Source: Mercurialis annua
Lineage: Eukaryota > Streptophyta > Magnoliopsida > Malpighiales > Euphorbiaceae
Direction of reading: 5' to 3'
Assembly (NCBI RefSeq): GCF_937616625.2
Contig: NC_065575.1
Coordinates: 255,501 to 319,500 of the forward strand
DNA: 64,000 nt
The translations under genes and the position numbers were made by a program. This document shows, piece by piece, positions 22,171 through 33,950 of this stretch. The notes beneath the pieces were generated by a model. It saw only the letters and a program-made list of their open reading frames with translations, ran no database searches and was not told the DNA's origin. Within the stretch, counting starts at the first letter, position 1. The number at the start of each line of letters is the position of its first letter.

Positions 22171-23119
22171 GCTATCTAGTTTGTGGATTGGAATAAATAT
22201 ATCCAAACTCCAAATTATATCATTTTCAAAATTTATCTTTATAAATTTCTAATTTGGAGAATAATTATAATCTGTTATTGATCTTTTATTTAAGTTTAAA
22301 AAGATTATGTAAGTTTAAAATAAGAAATATTTGTCTGAAAATGAATTTAAATTGAGAATTGACTGTATTTATTTTAATATGTAAAATTGGCGGACCAAAA
22401 TATTCAAATTAGTTGTTAGAGTTATATTTAATAAGATTGTTAATATTGTGGATATAAAAAATGATTATTTTTATTTTATTTATTTCAATTTCTATATAAT
22501 AATTATGTCTAATTTTCTAAGTGAAATTTAAATTATTATATTAGCTATTAAAAATATATTGCTTAATTACAATAAATTGAAAATAATAGTTTGAATTCAT
22601 TCAACGATGGGTGAAGTGATTTATATGATAGCAATGTCCATGCATCTCCTATCAATAAGATGACAAGTCTACGGAGCAACATTAATATTAATGGAATGGT
22701 CAAACATTGAGATGGCTAAGAAATAGTGCATAATAAGTAACGAAATGGAGTTGGGATGAGAAAAGTCCAACATAAAGGGACACTGCATGAAAGCAACCCA
22801 TGGCTTTGTTGTTAGGGTTTGAAGAAAATTATGTTGGTGATTTTAATTGTGATCAACCTCACTTCCACATGTATCTATCATATTAATTGGATGAGTCTAT
22901 GCATTCAACAACACTGATCTAACACTCTGATGTGCTTCACTTTCATGTTAATTTCCTTTTGGCATCTAAACCTTTCCGGTTCACATTGATGACCATATAA
23001 TATGCACAATTTATGCCTTTTTAACTCAGAATTTCAACATTTATTTTTATTATATGATTATCTTGCCTCTAAACACAGTTGCACAAAATAATTTTTTTAT
23101 ATGAATATATGTCGTGTAC
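22171..23119. other. AT-rich intergenic DNA between repeat copies A and B
   Basis: No coding frame or bounded element was recognised. If A and B were the two LTRs of one element, this 0.95-kb interval would be its internal part, but it shows no gag/pol, primer-binding site or polypurine tract that I can identify. Confidence 0.35.
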
Positions 23120-23564
23120 TTTATGGTGGAAACCGAATTTTAGAAAAATAATAACGAATCGAGTCACGAGTGGTTCGGCCGTTAGAGAGAATCCAAAAAC
23201 ACACTCAAGTGAGTTGGGCTCGCCAGTCAAAGACAATCCAAAAGAATTCGCCCAATCTCAAGAATAACTGAATCTAGTAAGAATCGGTAAATCTCAGCAA
23301 CCAGCTAATGCGTCTTGTCGCAGATCTCGATTACGTGTAAGATTCAATTACAATAAAAGTTCTAGAAGACCCAAATCTCAAGATCACTTTTCTAGTTGAA
23401 AACGTATTCCTATTTAGAAGTCCAATTCTATTTAGGAGTTATTCTCAAATAGGATTCTTGCTAAATGTAAATCTCTTTTCTATTTGGAATCATACAACTG
23501 AATAGGAATTCCTTTTTTATTTCAACTCCAAAAAGTACTCTTCCATGTTCACAATGAAAGAAAA
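23120..23564. repeat. Dispersed repeat, copy B, left part
   Basis: This is the left part of a second copy of the repeat at 21491-22170, interrupted at 23565-23569 (GGTAT) by a solo LTR. The copy continues at 26356. Confidence 0.55.
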
Positions 23565-23917
23565 GGTATTGATAAGAGTAAAATTACTCTTATTCCCAAA
23601 TAGTATTTTGGTTCCATTGTCGTGTTTAGTTGCACATTTTTAATATTCTATACCTTATTTTATGTTTGAGCTTTGTAGGACCAGTAGTAGAGCATTTGGA
23701 GTTTGATCGATGTATTTTGGGAGCATTTAGAAACATCGGGTGAAAGCGGGTTGAAACGGATCAAGCATCGTGAGAAGTTGGCATTAGTTCGACCAAAGAA
23801 GCATTGGTTCGATTGAACCAAAGCCAGTTCGATCGAATCGATGCTCCAAATCAAAGTAGGAGCATGGTTCTATCGAACCAGGCTTAATTGTAGGGCTGGG
23901 CTATTTTTTTGCCTTAA

Positions 23918-24813
23918 TCTATACTATATATAAAAACACGGATGGGGGGGGGGGGGGGCAGGCACTTTTACCTAATAGCCCTTCTTAATTTATAACTAAT
24001 TCATTACTTAATTAGAGGTTTTATAGTAATTACTTAATTAGTTATATCTATCTATATAATAGCTAAATATGAGAAGGAATGGATAAGTAAAATTAAGTCA
24101 ATAATAGTTGGTACAAGTTTAATTTTAATAATAATCTTCACAATCCTAATGCAATAATGAGTCTGAGAAACTAAACGAATTATCATGTTTGCATTAATAT
24201 TATACATTATTAAAACTATATACTATATTTTAATGCAGTTACGTTAATATTTTTATTTTATGATGAAAACCCTTGGACAAAAAGAAACCTTCCTAGCCAC
24301 CCATTTCTTAATTTATCTTTATGTTGCAAGTTTGATTTGTGAGGGAATAGTAGAGTTTTAACAAATAACAATAACGTGAGTGCATGGGTATCAATGATTT
24401 TACTAAGCCATTAAATAAAAAAAAATAAAACAACAACTTTAGACATATTATTTTTAAATTGATGTGAGATTATTATAAGTATAGGTGCTATATATAATAA
24501 AAAATTTCAATGAAAATTAATAAAAAATTATTTTTAGTTTCAAATTGCATATATAAAATAAAATTTAAAAATAATTTCAATTAAAATAAAATCCAATTTA
24601 TTGTTATTTACAATAGTTTATTTTAAACTAAGCTTTATATTTGATAGTTTAACTAATATTTAATATAAATATAACATATCATATAACTCAAGTGCTATAA
24701 TTTCAATTTAAATGATTTTTTTTAAAAATTTTATAATAAATAATAACGAATAATAAAATATATTTGACGAGTTACATTACGAGCCACGTGTGAAACACGT
24801 AAAGCGACACTAG
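23918..24813 (+). mobile_element. Non-autonomous Helitron
   Basis: The 5' end TCTATACTATATATAAAA follows host A. The 3' end is CTAG at 24810-24813, followed by host T, so it sits between A and T as Helitrons do. Nine bases before CTAG a perfect hairpin ACGTGT-GAA-ACACGT (24786-24800) gives the expected 3' stem-loop. No RepHel gene is present in 896 bp. A run of 15 G lies at 23944-23958 close to the 5' end. No target duplication is expected or seen. Confidence 0.92.
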
Positions 24814-25176
24814 TTACTTAAAAATCACCCACCTTGAACTTTTTTTTCGTTTATACCATGACCTAGGAAAAAAATCATTTATACCCTGACGTATGTGTTT
24901 ATGTTTCACCTCTACCCCGAGTCACTAACCTCTTTTCATTTAAAAAAAAGTTTAAAATGGTCCTTCATTTAGAGAAAAAATCATTTCTAATTAAACTCTA
25001 ATTAGCGTAGGTTAAAAATGAAGAATTATTTTAAATTTTTTTCTTAATGAAAAGAAGTTAATTTAGTGCCTCGGGGTAGAGATGAAACATAAATACATAC
25101 GTCATGGTATAAATGAATTTTTCCTAGGTCAGGGTATAAACGAAAAAAAAATTCAAGGTGAGTGGTTTTTAAATAA
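24814..25176. mobile_element. MITE with long inverted repeats next to the Helitron
   Basis: The left end TTACTTAAAAATCACCCACC and right end (GGTGAGTGGTTTTTAAATAA) are imperfect complements, and the arms continue inward (CATTTATACCCTGACGTATG against CATACGTCATGGTATAAATG). Read without the Helitron, TTAA flanks both sides, within an LTR context GCCTTAA / TTAAGCC. The Helitron sits exactly at the left border. No coding. Confidence 0.75.
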
Positions 25177-25248
25177 TTAAGCCTTTTTTTTTCTGTTTTA
25201 GCCCACTTCATGCTTATGTACTCCAAACTTAGACTAGGGTTTGGGTAA

Positions 25249-25434
25249 TTTTATTTTTCATTTTAGACATCATATAAATATCTCTTTTCAAGGAATTTTG
25301 GGACACACTCTAGATACAACACTTGCTTCCTTTTTACCATTTTTTATTTTTCATTTTAGACATCATATAAATATCTCTTTTCAAGGAATTTTGGGACACA
25401 CTCTAAATACAACACTTGCTTCCTTTTTAGTGTA
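25249..25434. repeat. 93-bp direct tandem duplication inside the solo LTR
   Basis: Two nearly identical 93-bp copies (about 25249-25341 and 25342-25434) share CATTTTAGACATCATATAAA and GGAATTTTGGGACACACTCT, with very few differences. 93 is a multiple of three, so a 64-codon frame runs through both copies as a repeat, but it is not a gene. Confidence 0.85.
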
Positions 25435-26355
25435 ATTTTCAGCTTTTTAGATAATTATTGTTCTTGAACAAGTTTAAGTTTATTATTATTAATGAAAAAT
25501 TAATTTTTTATTTGAAGATTATTATTTCTATTTGCAATTCAAAGTATTTATTTCTAATTATGTTTATTGTTTATTATTATTTTTATAAGTATGTTGTGGT
25601 AATATGATTGACTAAACCCCTAGTTTGGGAGTTGTTATGGATTGACATTTAATTATATCATGATTGATTGTGGTTAGATTAGTGTTTAACTTCATGTTGT
25701 GATTATTGGGCTTTATGCTAGGGTTAGTTTGATCATCTAATCCTTGATTTGTGTTTGGGTGATTAATTGAGAATTTTTTTACCAAATAGATCTAAGTAAT
25801 CAATTACATAAGATATAATTCTGTGAGAACATGTTAGATTTTAGATAGTCCTTGAGTGTGCTTAATAAATGCTTCCAAGTTAATTAAGTTAGAATTTGAT
25901 ATCGTGAGAACGAGTTAAATGCAATTGATTAATTAGGTTGCGTTTTTATCTTTCCTTTAGGCTAGAGAGCGGGAATAGATGGTTTAGAACGACTCGACTC
26001 TTAATTAGAACACTATGAATGAAAACCATATTTCATGATTGTCTTGAAGTTTCAACCTTTGAACCTTAAACCTATTTATTTTAGATCTTTATCGTTTTAA
26101 AATCGGTACCTTTTGATTGTTAATTTGTTAGTTTGAATTATTTGCTCGTTTATTTGTTAGTCGATTAGTTTAATTCACCTAGTTGTTTAATTTTAGTTTT
26201 TAAACGTTTTATAAAAATCCATTGCTAAACGAATGAAAGTTACAAAGTGAAATCGGAATGTTAAGTCAAATTGTCCTAGTGGGATCGATATACGTCTTAC
26301 GGATTATACTACTCGTTGCGATACCGCATACTTACGGTTTTAATCCAATAGGTAT

Positions 26356-26560
26356 GCCAACACACATAGAATTACATTACGCAACAATACTCCCTTAATC
26401 TCAATACTAACTTAAACATCGAATCGCTCATTAGACAGCTACCGTCTGATTATAGCCATCTGCCTTAATTATTTTGCAAGTCAAATGTCATTGAGAAGGT
26501 AGACTCCGTCAATTTAGAATTTACACTCATAGGTAATTTCACTTATAGATCGGAGTATTG
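26356..26560. repeat. Dispersed repeat, copy B, right part
   Basis: This continues copy B after the solo LTR. GGTATGCCAACACACATAG aligns with copy A at about 21996, and the later CCGTCTGATTATAGCCATCT aligns with copy A near 22091. It shows that the LTR inserted into a pre-existing repeat copy. Confidence 0.55.
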
Positions 26561-27690
26561 TACGTAAATTAGGACTACTCGTAAATTAAAAATAATTCAA
26601 AAAATTTAACAATAAAATAAATTAGCATTACTTTCAGCATTATCAAAAACATAATATAAATTGAATAATTAACATAAAAGTAGTAAAAATTCTCTTTAAA
26701 AATATAGTATATAGCATGCATCACATTGAATATGCGATATCTGATTAAATCTGTTTTTTTAAGCATAAGACATTTTCTATAATTACATTTTAGACGTAGC
26801 TAGGAAAAAAATTCAATGAGATGAGACAGTATACGAGCTTTGTTCCTTTACCTTCGGTTGATGAAATAATGCCAGAACCTATAAAAATCCAGAGTATTTA
26901 TAGATAGATTATTCCTGAAAATCAAATAGAATAAGAAAAAGAAGAAGAAGATCAATAGTTGGTATTCTAGACCAAAGCGTTAACTTTTCTTTAAAAGAAA
27001 TAAGTTATTCAAAGAAAAGAGAGAGTTTGTTTTGAAACAAAACCGTAGGTGAAGAAAGTTCAAGAGTTTCGATAGAATTGTAAGTTTAAGAGTTTTAAAA
27101 GTGTCACCATACATTTAAGAAAGCTGAAATTTAAGAGAGTTCACTGAAATACACAAATCCACATATGGCTGAATAATATAATTTTGAGTTCAGCTTTATA
27201 TTATTGTATAGATTATTAATCTTCTTCCTTTCAACCTGGTTAGGATATAGGGATCCTCTTATAGTTAACAATCATTCCCCATCCATCCTTCCCTTCTTTC
27301 GGAAGATCTTATAGGAATTCTTTTAAGTTCATTTTAATTTGAAGTATGTTAAATGAATTTACACCATTCATTTTATAATGAATGGTTGTATATTAAAAAT
27401 ATCCAATTTTAATTAAATGAATCTAGACTATTCATTATAAAACGAATAGTGTATATTAAACTTGTATTTAAGTTATTTCAGATATTTATCAATTATGTAT
27501 CTCAAACACGTTGATGTATTGTCATTGACATTGTGTCAATGACTTGGTCGCATCTATTTGACGTGTCGACACATCAGACTGACACGCTAACGTGTCTGAC
27601 ACTAACGCGGCACGTGTTAGTTTCTTTATTGGGAGAACAGAAAATGTAAAGAACGAAAGTGGTGATTGTTTTTATAACTTTTTTTTGGTA
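26561..27690. other. Intergenic DNA, no gene seen
   Basis: AT-rich sequence with a short palindrome ACCATTCATTTTATAATGAA at about 27362 and a stretch at 27510-27620 rich in TGTCAATGAC and GACACG words. No supported coding sequence. Confidence 0.4.
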
Positions 27691-27744
27691 ATTTTCTCGT
27701 TGAAATGAGCAAGTTATTAGGTTTTGAAGGATGTGTTGAGAGTT

Positions 27745-29412
27745 GAACAAAGGGCCTGAACTTGTGATATAAGGTCATTTAATCCAGTGTTGACTTGTTT
27801 GAGCAACTAACTCCAAAATCAGTGGCGGAACCACGGGAGGGTCAAGAGGGTCGGCCGACCCTCCCCGCCGGAGAAAATCGAGGGACCGGTGCTACTTCAC
27901 CGGTCCTCGTCTTCCTTTCGACACCCAGGCTTGAGGCCACAAGCAGATGAAAATCTGCTGATTTGCAGGCTGCAGTACGCCGGCCACCATCTTTCTCTAG
28001 CACGGGCTGAACTTTTCTATATCTATATATATACATATTTATGACTACTTTGTAGCAATAGCCAATTTGGCTCAGTGGATTAAGACTTTCATCCTTTCTC
28101 AAAGGTCTTTGGTTCTATTCTTTTTGTATCATTGTTTTATTTTTCTTTTATTTTACTAAGATTTATTTTTGCACTAAAGGAAAATAATCAATACATTTTC
28201 ATCTAACTCCTTTAATTTAAGACAATTCATATAATTAAATTTATATTTTTACAAAAAAAAATTATTATTGTAAAATTTTCTGGAATTAACAAGATGAGTA
28301 TTTTGTTTTTTTTTTATCTAAAATCACAATCTTTAAAAATTTTTTTATCTCAAATTGGAGGAGCGAAATAATTTTTATTGAAATAATTTTTAAATTATAA
28401 GCATATGCATTTTTATGTTAAAATTATTTATTCTTTGACATATTGATTAGCTCGGGCTGGAAAAAAATTCTAGTTCCGCAGATGCTTATAATTTTTATGG
28501 AACGATAATTCTGGAACGAAATGTATTTTTATGTCAAAATTATTTATTCTTTAACTCTTTTTATCATAATTAATGAATTCATTTGGTGAATTAGATTGAT
28601 GATTACCATAATTTGATAAATTAGTTTGGTTGTGATGAATTAAATTGATGATTGTCATAATTTGATAAATTGAATATGTAGGCAAAAATTTAGAACCCAA
28701 TTAAATTGATCACATACATATAATGTTACCAAAAAAAGATCGTATTCTTTTTTGGCAAGAACTATATACTATAATGTTAGCAAAAAATGGTTATTTAGCC
28801 CCTCTGAATTGGCACAAAATATTAAAAATGTTCAAATTTGTATTCTATGAAAAAAAAACTACAATCAATATTCTACTTTAGACGTTACAGCTTCTTTTTT
28901 TATTATAATTTGATGAATTGATTTGGTAAATTAAATTTATTTTTTATTAATTTTTTAAGATAAATTAAAAAATACAACTCCCACCTCTTGCCCTTTTCAA
29001 TTCTTAGTTTTTATTAATTTTTATGTGTTATTTATTATTATCAACTCAACATTAACACTTTAATTATTAAAATTTTCATTTAATGTACTTTTATATTTTG
29101 TGTGAAATTTCGACCCTCCTAAAAAACAATTCTGGTTCCGCCACTGTCCAAAACTCGTCATTTTTAGGTTAAATAACCCCATAATTTACTTTTTTTATTG
29201 CAAAAATAAGTTTAGGATAATTTTATCGCAACAATTAGGAAACTTTTAAATTTCTATTTCGCATTTCTCACCACCTCCGATTTGTATTTTACGCGTTTTT
29301 AAAAATACAATTATTGGATTATCTCACCCAAAAATAAAGAGTTTTTGGTTAGTTGCTCAAACAAGTTAAAATAAATGACCTTCAGTCTCAAGTTCAGCGT
29401 TGACCCTTTGTT
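27745..29412. mobile_element. MITE (GAACAAAGGG ends) carrying a nested hAT element
   Basis: The left arm GAACAAAGGGCCTGAACTTG and right arm CAAGTTCAGCGTTGACCC with CCCTTTGTT are complementary. The inner words AGCAACTAACTCCAAAA and GGTTAGTTGCTC pair as well. A clean copy of the family is at 54542-54881. The empty site in unit 2 of the host duplication reads GAGAGTGTTGATAAAGG. No clear target duplication remains here. An hAT element (27820-29146) has inserted into it. Confidence 0.75.
27820..29146. mobile_element. Non-autonomous hAT-type element, 1.3 kb
   Basis: Terminal inverted repeats CAGTGGCGGAACCA and TGGTTCCGCCACTG are perfect. The flanks TCCAAAAT (27812-27819) and TCCAAAAC (29147-29154) are an 8-bp duplication with one mismatch, as expected for hAT. 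Only short frames are inside (for example 27842-28102 minus), none like a transposase. It is nested in the MITE at 27745-29412. Confidence 0.85.
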
Positions 29413-31024
29413 GATAAAGGCCCATAAGGAGTCCTGAATCAGAGAGTTACAAGGGATGGGCCGCATACTTGCTGAGAGAGAAAAGGTGATGATGATGGTG
29501 GGTAATTTTCTCGTTGAGATGACCTAGTTATTAGGTTTTAAAGGAGAAAAAATTAGGATAAATACTTTATTTTTAAAAATAATTTGATTTTCTACCTCAA
29601 TAAAAAAAAGATAAAAAAAATACCTCACTTTTTTATTGTTTTTATTTTTTTTACTCTAAGACATGTTTATATTATAATTATACCTAATTTTTATTATTAT
29701 TTTACTCTAACTATTTTTTTACTCTAAGTGATAACTGTCACTTTTTTCTTTTTTCTCGCTATCTTTCTTCTTCTTCTTCTTCTTCCCTGTTTGTTTTTTC
29801 CAGCCATTTTCTTCTTCTTCTTTTTTCCATTTTTATTCTCTTCTCTTCGTCGCTCCGCCATCAGTCCGTCGCCGCTCCGCCATCATTTTACTATTGCTCT
29901 CCGTTCATTTCATATTTGATTTAATTTTTTTTCTTAATTCATGGTGATTAATACGATTTATGTTAACTTTCAGATCTAAATAAATTACTCCTTGATTTTT
30001 TCAATTTTAGATCTAAAAATCTGCATGAAAAACGATTTTATGATAAAAAAAACGATTTTCTACAAACAAAACAGCATCTGATTATCATATTTATGAGTAT
30101 CACTGCATTATCATCACATTATCATAGCACTGCAGAAAAGATAATTTTTATATAGAAAAACATCCTCTGATTATCATATGAGTATCACTATATTATCATG
30201 TAATTATCATAACATTGCAGGAAAAAAAATCTGCAGAAAATAATGTTTGATTATCATATCGTTATCATAATATTATCATACGATACTTACATGGAAAAAA
30301 TTTACAGAAATAGTGTCATATGATAATGATATGATAATATTTATGGTACATATATGATAACATTTATGATAATGTATGATAAAATAGTGTTTGATTATCA
30401 TGTCGTTATCATAAAACTGGAGCATGATAATTAGATGATAATGAATTATGATAAGGTTATGATAACTAGATGATAACGTACGTGAAAATAGAATAACAAA
30501 AAGGTTTATGACACCGGTATGATAACCAGATGATAATAAAATAATAAAGTTATGGTAATAGTATGATAATATGATACATATATCTAAAAAAATTACAGAA
30601 AAATTATGATAATGAGATGATATTGTAAAGATAATAGTATGATAATATGATACCTGTATGAAAAAATAATTACAAAAAATTATGATATCGAGATGATAAT
30701 GTGAAGATAATAGTATGATAATATGACCTTATTATACTTCATTATCATATTATTTTCTTCACATTATCATCTCGTTCATAATTTTTATGTAATTTTTTTC
30801 ATATAGGTATCATATTATCATACTGGTATCATAATTTTATTATTATGTCGTTGTCATAACATTATCATTTAGGTACAATAATACATTATTATTTCGGTAT
30901 CATATGATTATGATAACAAGATGATAATACAGTGATAACTACACGATAATCAATTTTTTTTTGTAGAAATCTTTTTTAATGCATTGTTATGATAACAACA
31001 TGATAATACAGTGATACTTATATG

Positions 31025-31599
<575 letters not shown>

Positions 31600-32306
31600 C
31601 TCATATGATAATCAGAGACTGTTTTTTTTTTTAAATCTTTTTTACTGCAGTGTTATGATAATCATATGATAATCAGATGCTGTTTTTTTTTTGCAGATTT
31701 TTAGATCTAAAATTGAAAAAAAAAATCAAGAATAATTTATTTATATTTGAGTGTTAAAAAATCGCAATAATCACCATGAATTAAAGAAAAAAAATATGAA
31801 TGAATAATGTAGCGACGGTGGAGCAATGAAGAAACAGCGGCGAATCGATGAAGGAACGGCGAAAAAAGAAAAATGGAGAAGATAAAAAGAAGTAAAGAAG
31901 AAGAAGAAAATTGACGAAGAAAAAAGAAACACAGGAAAAGAAAAAGAAGAAGGGAGAGGAGAGAAAAATGTAAAAATATGACAGGTGTCATATGAGGTAT
32001 TTAGAATAAAAAATTAAATAAAAGTAGGTATAATTATAATACAAACATATTTTAAAGTAAAAAAATAAAAGCATTAGAATTATGAGATATTTTTACTATC
32101 TTTTGTTTATTGAGGTAGGAAATCAAATTATTTTAAAAAATAGATACTAATGTCCCCTTTAAAGGATGTGTTGAGAGTGTTGATAAAGGGCCATAATGAG
32201 TCCTATAATCAGAGGGATGGGCCGCATGCTGAGAGAGAAAAGGTGGTGATGATGGTGGGTTGTTTTGCGTTTTGGCACATGGACACACCATCACCTGCAA
32301 TCATCA

Positions 32307-33342
32307 GGGTTTTTAATATATTTGTGTCTGATAGACACAAATATTCCAAATTTGTGCCTCCTACCCTCAGTCCGCTATCTGAGATAGCGGACTGCTGGTT
32401 TTTAGAACCAGCCCGCCATATGAGATGGCGGGCTAGTAGCTAATTAGGGTGATTAGCTTAATCACCCTAATTAGCACCAGCCCGCCATCTCATATGGCGG
32501 GCTGGTTCCTGATCCCCAATCATTGGGAATCAGCCCAATGATTGGGGAGAGAGTTGGGGAGAGAGTTAATTACTCTCTCCCCAATCATTTGAAGCTGATT
32601 GGGCAATAATTGCCCAATCAGTTTATTTTTTTTAAATTTTTTTTTATTTAACCAATGAATTGTAATTTACGTTAACTATTTTCGGGTTATTTTCGGACAC
32701 TTCCGAGCGTTATTTTATAAAACAAATTTAAAGAATATTGTAGTTGATCTTTCAAAACCTGATTTTTTGTGAAACTAATCAAAACGGGTAATATTTTGTG
32801 AAACTAATCAAAACCGGACAAACGTATCAAAACCGCTCGGAAGTAATTAAAACCGGACACGAACTAATCAAAACCGGACAAAAAAATCAGGTTTTGAAAG
32901 ATCAACTACAATATTCTTTAAATTTGTTTTATAAAATAACGCTCGGAAGTGTCCGAAAATAACCCGAAAATAGTTAACGTAAATTACAATTCATTGGTTA
33001 AATAAAAAAAAATTTAAAAAAAATAAACTGATTGGGCAATTATTGCACAATCAGCTTCAAATGATTGGAGAGAGAGTAATTAACTCTCTCCCCAACTCTC
33101 TCCCCAATCATTGGGCTGATTCCCAATGATTGAGGATCAGGAACCAGCCCGCCACATGAGATGGCGGGCTGGTGCTAATTAGGGTGATTAAGCTAATCAC
33201 CCTAATTAGCTACCAGCCCGCCATCTCATGTGGCGGGCTGGTTCTAAAAACCAGCAGCCCGCTATCTCAGATAGCAGACTGGGGGTGGGAGGCACAAACT
33301 TGGAATATTTGTGTCTATCAGACACAAATATGTCAAAAACCC
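32307..33342. mobile_element. Fold-back MULE-type element with arms of about 470 bp and nested hairpins
   Basis: The ends GGGTTTTT and AAAAACCC are flanked by a perfect 9-bp duplication CAATCATCA (32298-32306 and 33343-33351), the Mutator-type signature. The two halves are complementary over almost their whole length: arms of about 470 bp around a centre near 32830. Each arm carries smaller palindromes, for example TCCGCTATCTGAGATAGCGG, a GCCCGCCAT..ATGGCGGGC stem, and CTAATTAGGGTG paired with CACCCTAATTAG. There is no transposase. The element ends 268 bp before the receptor-kinase ATG. Confidence 0.92.
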
Positions 33343-33566
33343 CAATCATCACTCCACATCAGTCTTCTTATATGAATATCATTCATCTGAATGAGACTCA
33401 AGATATTAACACCTGCAGTCAGTTGTGAATTCTACTACCCAATCCTATGAAAATTAACAATGTCAACCCAATGATATGATGACTTTGTCTATGGGATGGG
33501 ACCGCCTCTTCTTTGCCTAACCAAATATACTATTATTATTATTATTCATCGTGCTATTCATTTTTA

Positions 33567-33950
33567 ATGAAGAACACTACTCCTCTGTCCTTTTCAACCT
33601 TCCTTTCAAATGACATTCACCTCCATTCTCTTCCTTATCATCCTCCACTTTGCTCCTCTTGTTCACAGTCTTGGCTCTTCCTCTACCATTGCTGCCACCT
33701 TTGCCACTGCTACTGTCTGTGGCATTGTCGCCGGCGAACCTACTCAGAGAATTCAATGCTACCGGAATGGCCACTTAATTTCAGTCCAGCCCAACGTTTC
33801 TTTCGAAGCTATCTCTGCAGGCTTCACCTTCTTCTGCGCCCTTCGCTCTGGAGGCTTCAGCGTTTTCTGCTGGGAGACACTATCCGCATCCAACTCCTCA
33901 AGCTTCCACCCCAGGCGCATCTACAACAGCAACACCGTCCGCTTAACTGA
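33567..33950 (+). promoter_or_regulatory. Upstream ATG whose ORF overlaps the CCR3-like start
   Basis: An ATG at 33567 (TTTTTAATGAAG) opens a 127-codon frame in a different phase, running past the main start at 33610 to a stop ending at 33950. If the transcript begins before 33567 this would reduce initiation at 33610. The encoded peptide has no recognised family and is best seen as a possible regulatory uORF or chance. The transcription start is unknown. Confidence 0.35.

Larger units (their letters stand above)
23570..26350 (+). mobile_element. Solo LTR (Ty3/gypsy Athila/Tat-like) containing a MITE and a Helitron
   Basis: The LTR begins TGATAAGAG and ends with sequence of the Athila/Tat style (GTCCTAGTGGGATCGATATA, then CATACTTACGGTTTTAATCC). 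The 5-bp word GGTAT lies on both sides (23565-23569 and 26351-26355), and copy A shows the uninterrupted target. It ends CCAATA rather than a clean CA, so one end may be slightly off. Subtracting the Helitron (896 bp) and the MITE (363 bp) leaves about 1.5 kb, an ordinary LTR length for such families. Words like GGTTCGATTGAACC and GTTCGATCGAA occur near the start. No internal retrotransposon genes are present. Confidence 0.65.

Noticed and set aside
21491..26560. Repeat copies A and B as the two LTRs of one complete retrotransposon
   Set aside because: The interval between them (about 0.95 kb) shows no gag/pol, primer-binding site or polypurine tract; two separate copies are as likely.
27842..28102. 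86-aa minus-strand frame
   Set aside because: Lies inside a non-autonomous hAT element and does not resemble transposase.
29728..29919. Phenylalanine-rich frame (and its mirror at 31737-31991)
   Set aside because: Both come from CTTC-repeat tracts in the inverted arms of the fold-back element.
33172..33428. Two overlapping frames of 66-67 aa
   Set aside because: They lie in the palindromic arm of the fold-back element; open only by chance.
33513..33950. 145-aa frame as a separate protein gene
   Set aside because: It overlaps the kinase in another phase and has no family likeness; kept only as a possible uORF from 33567.
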